DNA from: an uncultured Oscillospiraceae bacterium
GTDB taxonomy: Bacteria > Bacillota > Clostridia > Oscillospirales > Oscillospiraceae
Direction of reading: 5' to 3'
Length of the DNA stretch: 31,067 nt
NCBI GenBank assembly: GCA_910579725.1
Contig: CAJTUD010000023.1
Location: 1 to 31,067 of the forward strand
Under the pieces are notes generated by a model that worked only from the letters and a program-made list of their open reading frames with translations, searched no databases and had not been told where the DNA came from. Below are positions 15,206 to 22,125 of this stretch, piece by piece. The first letter of the stretch is position 1, and each line of letters starts with the position of its first letter. A program made the translations under genes and the position numbers.

Positions 15206-16513
15206 ATGAAAAAGCTTATCGCGCTGTTTATGGCGCTGACGCTGCTTCTGGCGTCCGCTTGCGCCGCCGGTAACCAGAACAATCCAACTCAGCCCGACGC
15301 TCCCTCCGCCGGACAGAACGATCCCGCCGGTTCTCCGGATGCGGAACCCGAGCCCGAGCCAGAGCCCGAACCCGAGCCAGAGCCCGAACCCGAGCCAGAG
15401 CCCGAACCCGAGCCAGAGCCCGAGCCGGAGCCATATGCCATTTATGATCCTACCGTCATGCCGGAAGGCGGGGAGCGGGACGGGGTGAAATACGCCGCCT
15501 ACGACGGGCTGGTGGAGCACCTGTTCTTCCATCCCATCATCGCCTATCCGGAGCTGGCCTTCGACGGCGACGCCCAGGAGAAGGGCCTGGACGACTATAT
15601 GGTAACGGTGGACGAATTCAACAAGATTCTGGAGAGCTGCTACGCCAACGGTTACGTGCTGGTGGACATCTGCGACGTGTGGAGCGAGACCGTCGGGGAG
15701 GACGGCCAGCCGAGGATGGCGCGCAACACCCTCTATCTTCCCGAGGGGAAAAAGCCTCTGATTTTCTCCTACGACGACACCAACTACTATCCTTATATGC
15801 TGGAAAACGGCTTTACCTATAAGCTCATCATTGGCGACGACGGCAAGATTACCTCCTGGGGTCTGGACCCTGCGGGCAACGAGGTGGTTTCCCGGGAGCT
15901 GGACGCCATTCCCGCCCTGGACAAATTCGTGGAAGAGCATCCGGACTTCTCTCCCTTTGGGGCCAAGGCCAGCCTGAGCCTGACAGGATACTGCGGTATT
16001 CTGGGATACCGCACCCAGACAGAGAAGGAAGATCAGTCCCCGGAGCACGAAGCCAACCGCCAGAAAGAGCGGGAGGCGGTGAAGCCCATCATCGAGGAGC
16101 TCAAGCGCACCGGCTGGACCTTCGGCAGTCATACTTGGGGCCACGTCAACTTGGCAAAAAAGTCCCTTGACGTGATCAAAGCGGACACGGAGAAGTGGTT
16201 TGACGAGGTGGGCAGCCTGGTGGGCGAGACGCCTATCCTGTACTACCCACACGGCGCCCGCCCTGACGGCGGCGATTGGACCCAGACCGGAGAGACATTC
16301 AGATACCTGCAAAGCCAGGGCTTCCGGGTGCTCTGTTCCGTGGGCACCGAGAGCTTCAGCTTCATTAAGAAGGATATCTGCGCGGTGATCTGCGACCGTC
16401 TCCACCCCGACGGAACTACCCTGCGCAAATCCCGGCAGCGGTATCTGCAATTCTACGATGCCAAGGACATCATGGATCCCAGGCGTCCGGACTATGGCGT
16501 GGACTGGGACTGA
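15206..16513 (+). CDS. Secreted polysaccharide deacetylase (NodB-like) with Glu-Pro tether
   Basis: 435 aa. A signal segment (residues 1-19) ends in LLASAC, an imperfect lipobox, so lipoprotein or secreted. Residues 47-76 are fifteen Glu-Pro dipeptides, an extended acidic tether. The catalytic domain (about 100-420) has the NodB hallmarks: SYDD (Asp190, Asp191) as motif 1 and SHTWGH with His309 and His313 as the metal-binding HxxxH. YYPHGARPDGGDW around 350 is probably motif 3. The family removes N- or O-acetyl groups from peptidoglycan or other glycans; here the tether would hold the enzyme away from the membrane, in the wall. AGGAGG precedes the ATG. Substrate unknown. Confidence 0.82.
   Translation: MKKLIALFMALTLLLASACAAGNQNNPTQPDAPSAGQNDPAGSPDAEPEPEPEPEPEPEPEPEPEPEPEPEPEPEPYAIYDPTVMPEGGERDGVKYAAYDGLVEHLFFHPIIAYPELAFDGDAQEKGLDDYMVTVDEFNKILESCYANGYVLVDICDVWSETVGEDGQPRMARNTLYLPEGKKPLIFSYDDTNYYPYMLENGFTYKLIIGDDGKITSWGLDPAGNEVVSRELDAIPALDKFVEEHPDFSPFGAKASLSLTGYCGILGYRTQTEKEDQSPEHEANRQKEREAVKPIIEELKRTGWTFGSHTWGHVNLAKKSLDVIKADTEKWFDEVGSLVGETPILYYPHGARPDGGDWTQTGETFRYLQSQGFRVLCSVGTESFSFIKKDICAVICDRLHPDGTTLRKSRQRYLQFYDAKDIMDPRRPDYGVDWD
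15344..15433 (+). repeat. In-frame Glu-Pro coding tandem repeat
   Basis: 90 bp encode (Glu-Pro)15. At DNA level the core repeats an 18-bp unit (CCAGAGCCCGAACCCGAG) about three and a half times, so the tract could change length by slippage without breaking the frame. Confidence 0.9.
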
Positions 16514-16523
16514 CCTGCACTTT

Positions 16524-16560
16524 TCAAGCGGAGCGCCAAAGGCGCTCCGCTTGATGTTTT
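16524..16560 (+). terminator. Terminator of the deacetylase gene
   Basis: A perfect 14-bp stem (16524-16537 with 16541-16554), an AAA loop and a TGTTTT tail, starting 11 bp after the stop. Confidence 0.9.
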
Positions 16561-16608
16561 CCCGGCGGAGAAAACTGAAATCCGGGCTCTGAAACTTTGA
16601 AAATCTGA

Positions 16609-16636
16609 TTGCTTTTCCGGAAGAATCTGCTATACT
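16609..16636 (+). promoter_or_regulatory. Promoter of zapA
   Basis: TTGCTT (16609-16614), 16 bp, TATACT (16631-16636), about 60 bp before the zapA start and just after the preceding terminator. Confidence 0.6.
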
Positions 16637-16697
16637 AATAAAATGTATGATTATAGATCCGCACCCCGGGCAGGGGAGAGAAGGGAGCGCAGCGCAC

Positions 16698-17012
16698 ATG
16701 GCAAATCAAGTCACCGTAACCATCGACGGGACAGAATATACTCTGGTCAGCGAGGAAAGCCCCTCCTATATGCAGAAAGTCGCCTCTCTGGTGGATGGCA
16801 AGATGATCGATATCATGGCTGCCGGCCGGGTCAGCCGGATGGATGCGGCGGTGCTGGCCGCCGCCAATCTGGCCGACGAACTGTTCAAGCAGCAGGCCGC
16901 CGCGGAAAATCTCCGCCGCCAGCTCAAGGGCTATCTGGATGACGCCAGCAGGGCCAAGGCCGAGCTGGGCGAGTGCAAACGGCAGCTTTTGAAGCTCCAG
17001 CAGAAGAAGTAA
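16698..17012 (+). CDS. zapA: Cell division protein ZapA
   Basis: 104 aa, usual ZapA size. The beta hairpin VTVTIDGTEYTLVSEE at the start, YMQKVASLVDGKM, and AVLAAANLADELF leading into a C-terminal coiled coil rich in Ala, Glu and Lys are characteristic. ZapA bundles FtsZ filaments at the division site. The ATG at 16698 is chosen because the conserved domain starts there; the frame extends 17 codons upstream without family similarity. AGAAGGGAG lies some 11 nt before it. Its stop overlaps the start of the U32 gene (TAATG). Confidence 0.85.
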   Translation: MANQVTVTIDGTEYTLVSEESPSYMQKVASLVDGKMIDIMAAGRVSRMDAAVLAAANLADELFKQQAAAENLRRQLKGYLDDASRAKAELGECKRQLLKLQQKK

Positions 17013-19105
17013 TGGAACTGTTGTCTCCCGCCGGCCGCTGGGAAGCCATGATCGCCGCCGTTCAGAACGGAGCGGATGCCGTATATCTGGGCTGCGGCCG
17101 GTTCAACGCCCGCAGGGGCGCAGAAAATTTCACCCCGGAACAGCTTCCTCAGGCGGCGGCTTACTGCCATCTCCGGGGGGTGAAGGTATATCTCACGCTC
17201 AATACGCTCCTCTCCGACCGGGAGCTGCCCCAGGCGGAGGAGCTGCTGCGGCTGGCCAGCCGGTGCGGCGTGGACGGGATCATTGTACAGGACTGGGGGC
17301 TGGCTGCGCTGGCGGGGAAGGTGGTCCCCGATCTGCCCCTTCACGGCTCCACACAGATGACCGTCCACTCTCTGGCGGGAGTGGAAGAAGCGGCAAAGCT
17401 GGGCATGCAGTGTGTGGTACTGGGCCGGGAGCTGAGGCGGGAGGATGTGGAGTATATCTGCGGGCACAGTCCCATTGCCATCGAGGTCTTTGTCCACGGC
17501 GCCCTGTGCATGTGCTGGTCCGGGCAGTGCGCCATGAGCGCTCTCATTGGACAGCGCAGCGGCAACCGGGGCGCCTGCGCCCAACCCTGCCGCCTGCCCT
17601 ACCGCTTCGACGGAGGAAAGCCCGGACGGCCCCTGAGCCTGAAGGACGTCAGTCTGGCTGAGCATCTGGCTGAGCTGCGGGATATGGGGGTGTCCATTTT
17701 AAAGTTGGAGGGCCGGATGAAGCGGCCGGAGTATGTTGCGGTCATCACCAGGATCTACGCTGCGCTGCTGAAGGAAAACCGGCTTCCCACCCCAGGGGAG
17801 CTGGAGCAGCTGGAGACGGCCTTTTCCCGGCAGGGATTCACCGACGGCTACTGGCGGGGCCGCCCGGGGCCGGAGATGTTCGGTTCCCGCCCTGAGAATG
17901 CCCCGGAACCCGGCCCGCTTTTTCTGGAGGCCCGGGCGGCCTATCAGCGGGAAGATCTGCGGACGGTGCCTGTACGCCTTGCCGCCACCCTGCTCCCGGA
18001 CCGGCCCGCCCTTCTGACGGCCACAGATCCGGAGGGGCGCTCCGCTGCCGCGCAGGGTCCCATACCCGAGGCGGCCCGCAGCCGGGCGCTGGAGGAAGAG
18101 GAAGTCAGGGCCAGACTGTCCAAAACCGGGGGAACGGTGTTCCGTCCGGAACATGTGGATGTATCCCTTGCCCCCGGCCTTTCCCTGCCCGCCAGCGCTG
18201 TCAATGCGCTGCGCCGGGAGGCGCTGGAATTGTTGTCGGCCCGGCGGATCGTGCCGCCGCCGCGGCGGGAAGCCGTAACGCCGCCCCCTCCGCCGGATGG
18301 CTGCGATGGGAGATCCCCGGCACTTACAGTGACGCTTTCTGCGCCGGAACAGCTAACGGCGGAACTTCTGCGCCTGTCCCCGAAGATTGTATACTTCCCG
18401 CTGGAGCACATTCCGGAACTTCCGCCGGAGGCTATCCGGGGGTGGGGTGGGGAGCTCTGCGCTCTGCTGCCCCGAATCTGCACAGACCGGGAGCTGCCCC
18501 GGCTGCGGGCGCTTCTGGAAACCGCCCGGGAGCGGGGCTGCGCCTCCCTGTGTATCCAGAATCTGGGCCAGCTCTCTTTAGGGGAGGAAACCGGCCTGTC
18601 TCTCCGGGGCGGCTTTGGCCTGAATATCTTCAACAGCCGGTCTCTGGCCCGGTGCCGGGACTGGGGCTTGAAGAGTGCCGCTCTGTCCTTTGAGCTACGC
18701 TTTGAACAAATTCGGGATCTGAGAAAATCACTGCCCTGCGAGGCCATCGTCTACGGCCGTCTTCCCCTGATGCTGACAGAGAACTGTCTGGCTGCCAATG
18801 CGCTGGGCTGTAATGCAAAAAACATGGGGGGCCCCTGCCGGACGGGGCACGCGCTGACGGACCGCCGGGGGGAGCGCTTTCCGGTTCTCCCTGCCTACGG
18901 TTGCCGCAGCGAGATTGAAAACAGCAAGGTTCTGTTTTTGGCGGACAAACCGGAGTACCAGCGGTGCGGCCTTACCTATGCCAATCTCCGCTTCACCACG
19001 GAGCGCGCTGGGGAATGCGTCCGCATTCTGGCCCGCTACCTGGACCAGAACGAAGATATTCCCGGCGACTATACCCGCGGCCTGTTCTACCGGGGGGTAG
19101 AATGA
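17012..19105 (+). CDS. Peptidase U32 family protein (RlhA/TrhP-type RNA hydroxylation), long form
   Basis: 697 aa. The N-terminal part (1-280) opens with ELLSPAGRWEAMIAAVQNGADAVYLG. It carries the U32 signature EVFVHGALCMCWSGQCAMS (around 160-178), with more Cys in RGACAQPCRLPY, which suits an Fe-S cluster. A long C-terminal region (DUF3656-like, about 350-690) follows, including NCLAANALGC and GGPCRTGH. Named peptidases historically, U32 proteins of this build are now linked to prephenate-dependent hydroxylation of tRNA uridine (TrhP) or 23S rRNA C2501 (RlhA). The length fits RlhA better than the shorter TrhP. Start ATG overlaps the zapA stop; the zapA-U32 neighbourhood recurs in Firmicutes as I recall. 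Confidence 0.85.
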   Translation: MELLSPAGRWEAMIAAVQNGADAVYLGCGRFNARRGAENFTPEQLPQAAAYCHLRGVKVYLTLNTLLSDRELPQAEELLRLASRCGVDGIIVQDWGLAALAGKVVPDLPLHGSTQMTVHSLAGVEEAAKLGMQCVVLGRELRREDVEYICGHSPIAIEVFVHGALCMCWSGQCAMSALIGQRSGNRGACAQPCRLPYRFDGGKPGRPLSLKDVSLAEHLAELRDMGVSILKLEGRMKRPEYVAVITRIYAALLKENRLPTPGELEQLETAFSRQGFTDGYWRGRPGPEMFGSRPENAPEPGPLFLEARAAYQREDLRTVPVRLAATLLPDRPALLTATDPEGRSAAAQGPIPEAARSRALEEEEVRARLSKTGGTVFRPEHVDVSLAPGLSLPASAVNALRREALELLSARRIVPPPRREAVTPPPPPDGCDGRSPALTVTLSAPEQLTAELLRLSPKIVYFPLEHIPELPPEAIRGWGGELCALLPRICTDRELPRLRALLETARERGCASLCIQNLGQLSLGEETGLSLRGGFGLNIFNSRSLARCRDWGLKSAALSFELRFEQIRDLRKSLPCEAIVYGRLPLMLTENCLAANALGCNAKNMGGPCRTGHALTDRRGERFPVLPAYGCRSEIENSKVLFLADKPEYQRCGLTYANLRFTTERAGECVRILARYLDQNEDIPGDYTRGLFYRGVE

Positions 19106-19156
19106 TTCACGTTTGTACTATCCTTGATGACATATACTGAATGTAAAGGGCTTTCT

Positions 19157-19603
19157 ATGAAATTTCAGATCAAACCGCTCTCTGACAAGATTGGGGACAG
19201 TATCCCCCTACCCTACTACGCCACCGCGGGAGCGGCGGCTCTGGACCTCCACGCCTGCATCGACCAGCCGGTGACTCTCCCGGGAGGCGGGGAAGCGTTA
19301 ATCCCCACCGGAATTGCTGCCGCCATTCCCGAGGGACACGTGGGCATTCTGGCGGTCCGCAGCAGCATGGGTGTCCGCCACGGCGTGGCCATGTCCAACG
19401 GTATCGGGGTCATTGACAGCGATTATCGGGGTCCTCTTCGGGTAGCGCTGCACAATTTCCGGGATACGGAGTATGTGATAGAGCCTGGGGACCGGATTGC
19501 CCAGCTGCTCATTATGCCGGTCCTCCGGCCGGAGATAGAAATTGTTTCCGAACTGCCGGAGACAGCCCGGGGGACGGGGGGATTTGGGTCCACCGGGAGG
19601 TGA
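19157..19603 (+). CDS. dut: Deoxyuridine 5'-triphosphate nucleotidohydrolase (dUTPase)
   Basis: 148 aa trimeric-type dUTPase, which hydrolyses dUTP to dUMP and PPi to keep uracil out of DNA. All five motifs are visible: AGAAALDLHA, RSSMGVRHGV, NGIGVIDSDYRG with the catalytic Asp, GDRIAQLLI, and the C-terminal RGTGGFGSTGR loop. The ATG at 19157 follows AAAGGG at about 6 nt; the frame is open 11 codons earlier without a better site. A TATACT sits 24 bp upstream of the start, after the U32 stop, but I see no matching -35. Confidence 0.93.
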   Translation: MKFQIKPLSDKIGDSIPLPYYATAGAAALDLHACIDQPVTLPGGGEALIPTGIAAAIPEGHVGILAVRSSMGVRHGVAMSNGIGVIDSDYRGPLRVALHNFRDTEYVIEPGDRIAQLLIMPVLRPEIEIVSELPETARGTGGFGSTGR

Positions 19604-20124
19604 ATCTTCTCTTCGCCGCCTCCGGCGGTGAATGGGACATTCTTCTTAAATTGGCCCGGGGGCTTCCCGGGTCTATGGGTCAAAACTCCCTTATAGCTGC
19701 GGGGATGTAGTTTTGGCATTTGTTCTGTAGTCCGGCCGGACTGAACCGGACACTGCTCCCCATGTATCAGGTGAAGCGTCTGCCCAACGATGTTTTCGGC
19801 AGACCCTGCCGTATAAATGTGGGAATTTCCGAAAAGAACTCCAGGAGATTCGGTGCATAATATGGCAGGGACTGCGGCGTGCTTGCGGATAGACGCAGAA
19901 GTCCGGCGCACCAACGAAGGTACCAAAAACAGAACTGCCACAGTACGCCGGAGCGCAAACAAACAACCCCCGTAGTACAGGAAGGTTTTTAGGAAACGCA
20001 GTTTCCTGAGCGATCTTTTGCTTCTTTTCGCCTGCGCGAAAAGAAGGCCCCGCTCCGGCGGGGAGCGAATCTACCATTAAAACAGGCGTTAAGGCCGCCC
20101 GCAGGGCGGCCAGAAGAAGGTGCT
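19604..20124. other. Hairpin-rich 520-bp region without a gene
   Basis: No convincing coding sequence; open frames on the minus strand (up to 128 codons at 19691-20077) lack ribosome sites and resemble no family I know. At least six stem-loops are seen: 19612-19632, CCCGGG arms near 19655-19672, 19991-20007 (AGGAAAC), a perfect 11-bp stem at 20021-20046, CCCCGC/GCGGGG at 20048-20063, and GGCCGCCC at 20093-20111, just before maf. It may be a dispersed extragenic repeat, a structured RNA or the leader of maf. Confidence 0.5.
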
Positions 20125-20721
20125 ATGTCAAAAATCATTCTGGCGTCCCAATCCCCCAGAAGAAAACAACTCCTGACCCAGATTGGCATCAGGAATTTTG
20201 AGATACTCGTTCCCGAGGCGGACGAAACCTTCGGCGCTTCCCTCTCTCCGGAGGAGATTGTCTCCTCTATCTGCCGGAGGAAGAGCGAGGCCGCCCGCAC
20301 CCTGGCGGGGGACCCGGACGCCGTGATTATCTCCGCCGACACCATGGTCTTTCTGGACGGCCTGCGGCTGGGGAAGCCCCGAGACCAGGTGGACGCCTTC
20401 ACCATGCTCTCCGCCCTCTCGGGCCGGACCCATCAGGTCTGCACCGGCGTAACGGTCTCCCGAGGGGAGCGGATGGAAACAAAAACGGAAAGCACCGCCG
20501 TCACCTTCCGTTCCCTGACGCAGGACGAGATTTGGGGTTACATCCGTACCGGAGAGCCTTTTGACAAGGCCGGGAGCTACGGTGTCCAGGGGAAGGCCGC
20601 CCTGTTCGTGCGGAGAATCGAGGGCGATTACTTCAACGTGATGGGTCTGCCTCTGTTCCTGCTGGGCGGGATGCTGGCGGACTTCGGCGTGAAACTGTTT
20701 TCGGAGGAGGAACTCCATTGA
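20125..20721 (+). CDS. maf: Maf-family nucleotide pyrophosphatase
   Basis: 198 aa. The N-terminal LASQSPRRKQLL (6-17), EADETF, RKSEAA and ISADTMV blocks and the C-terminal GSYGVQGKAALFV and IEGDYFNVMGLPL blocks define Maf/YhdE. Family members hydrolyse dTTP, UTP or modified nucleotides to monophosphates and are linked to septum control. AGAAGAAGGTG precedes the ATG. It is the first gene of the maf-mreC-mreD-pbp2 cluster, and its stop overlaps the next start. Confidence 0.92.
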   Translation: MSKIILASQSPRRKQLLTQIGIRNFEILVPEADETFGASLSPEEIVSSICRRKSEAARTLAGDPDAVIISADTMVFLDGLRLGKPRDQVDAFTMLSALSGRTHQVCTGVTVSRGERMETKTESTAVTFRSLTQDEIWGYIRTGEPFDKAGSYGVQGKAALFVRRIEGDYFNVMGLPLFLLGGMLADFGVKLFSEEELH

Positions 20722-21557
20722 AGCGTCCATCCAATCATTTTTTTATTGTGCTGCTGGCCCTGGCGGCAGTGGTAGCTGTGCTGATGAGCGTCATGACCTA
20801 TTTCTCCGCCACCTCCGCCCCACTGCCTAATCTGGCGGGGATCATCGCCTCGCCCTTCCGCTCTGCCTCCGCCGCCATTTCGGATACTTTCAGCCGCTGG
20901 ACTGGATACTTCACCGAGGTGGACGCGCTGCGGGAGGAAAACCGGCAGCTGAAGCTCCAGATCGCCGAGATGGAGGAAACTGTCCGTCAGGCCACCTTTG
21001 ACCGGGAGGAAAATGCCCATCTACGGAATCTGGCGGATCTGCGGGAGCAGCGGCGGGATCTTCACTTCGAGTCCGCCCGGGTATTGGTGCAGGACTCCTC
21101 CAACTGGTACAGCCAACTGACCATCAACAAGGGCTCCGCTCATGATCTGAAGGTTGGCGACGCAGTGGTGACGGAGGAGGGCCATTTGCTGGGCGTGGTG
21201 ATGGAGACCGGGAGCAATTGGGCCACGGTACGTACTATTCTGGACAGCGACTCCTCCATTGGCTCTCTGATTTTCCGGAACGGCGGCAGCGCCCTGGCTC
21301 AGGGAGATTTCGCCCTGATGAGCAGGGGGCGGCTGAGTCTGACGTATCTGGGAACGGAACCGGATGTGGTGGCGGGAGATCTGATTGTCACCTCCGGCCT
21401 GGGGGGCTACTACCCCTCCCAGTTGGTCATCGGCTACGTGGAGGAGGTCAAGACCGGCGAGGATGGCCGGGCCCAGTATGCGGTGCTGCGTCCGGAGATG
21501 TCCCTGGACGGCCTGACCCAGGTCTATATCGTCACCAGCTTTGACATCGTGGACTAA
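20718..21557 (+). CDS. mreC: Rod shape-determining protein MreC
   Basis: 279 aa. A single N-terminal membrane anchor (about 8-28) is followed by a coiled coil (about 70-105, REENRQLKLQIAEMEETVRQ) and an extracytoplasmic beta-domain containing SSNWYSQLTINKGSAHDLKVGDAVV, typical of MreC. It links the MreB filament system to wall synthases along the cell length. The start is TTG at 20718 behind GGAGGAGG, overlapping the maf stop by 4 nt (TTGA), so translation is coupled. No ATG offers a better start. Confidence 0.9.
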   Translation: MKRPSNHFFIVLLALAAVVAVLMSVMTYFSATSAPLPNLAGIIASPFRSASAAISDTFSRWTGYFTEVDALREENRQLKLQIAEMEETVRQATFDREENAHLRNLADLREQRRDLHFESARVLVQDSSNWYSQLTINKGSAHDLKVGDAVVTEEGHLLGVVMETGSNWATVRTILDSDSSIGSLIFRNGGSALAQGDFALMSRGRLSLTYLGTEPDVVAGDLIVTSGLGGYYPSQLVIGYVEEVKTGEDGRAQYAVLRPEMSLDGLTQVYIVTSFDIVD

Positions 21558-21572
21558 GAGAGGCGGAGAGGC

Positions 21573-22085
21573 ATGCTGCCAAAAAGTTATGTTGTATTCA
21601 AGTGGGTGGTTTACGCCATCGCCACGCTGTTTTTGTGCGCCCTTCAGTCCCTTCTGCTCAACCACATCCGCGTGCTGGGGCTGACGCCCTTTCTCTACCC
21701 CGTTCTGCCGGCGGCGGTTGCCATGTTTGAGGGGTCCCGCCGGGGGACGGTGTTTGCGCTTTTGTTCGGCATTGCCTGCGACCTGCTGCTGCCCGCGCCT
21801 TTCCGGGGATTTTTCACACTGATTTTCCCGGTGGCGGCGTTTGTGGCCGGCGGCGTGGCGGAGCGGCTGGCGTCCCGCGGATTTTTGTGTGCGTTGATTG
21901 TCTCTTCTCTCGGGCTGCTGCTTACCGGCTGTTTCCGGATGTTTGTTCAGATACTGTCCGGCGGACAATATCTGGCCCTGATGGCCCGGATCACCTTGGG
22001 GGAAGCGGCGCTCACCCTTCCCGCGCTTTTGATTGTACTGCCGGTTTACCGGATGATCTTCCGCCGGTGTGCGGCAGACTATTAA
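21573..22085 (+). CDS. mreD: Rod shape-determining protein MreD
   Basis: 170 aa with about five membrane segments and few charged residues, the size and profile of MreD. The PVLPAAVAMFEGSRRGTVFALLFGIACDLL stretch is typical. It works with MreC, MreB, RodA and PBP2 in the elongasome. The gene lies 15 bp after mreC, with GAGAGGCGGAGAGG just before the ATG. Confidence 0.88.
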   Translation: MLPKSYVVFKWVVYAIATLFLCALQSLLLNHIRVLGLTPFLYPVLPAAVAMFEGSRRGTVFALLFGIACDLLLPAPFRGFFTLIFPVAAFVAGGVAERLASRGFLCALIVSSLGLLLTGCFRMFVQILSGGQYLALMARITLGEAALTLPALLIVLPVYRMIFRRCAADY

Positions 22086-22125
22086 TCGAGCCGCCGTCCC
22101 GCGGCGCAGAAAGGAATCCTCCCCA

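Noticed and set aside
15344..15433. CRISPR or non-coding tandem repeat
   Set aside because: The repeats are contiguous, in frame and encode Glu-Pro; no spacers.
14990..16699. 569-codon open frame on the minus strand opposite the deacetylase
   Set aside because: It is the antisense shadow of a gene with clear motifs; its own translation is repetitive (FGLWLG repeats from the Glu-Pro tract) and lacks a ribosome site.
19691..20077. 128-codon minus-strand frame in the dut-maf gap
   Set aside because: No ribosome site, overlaps several palindromes, no recognisable family; treated as part of a non-coding region.
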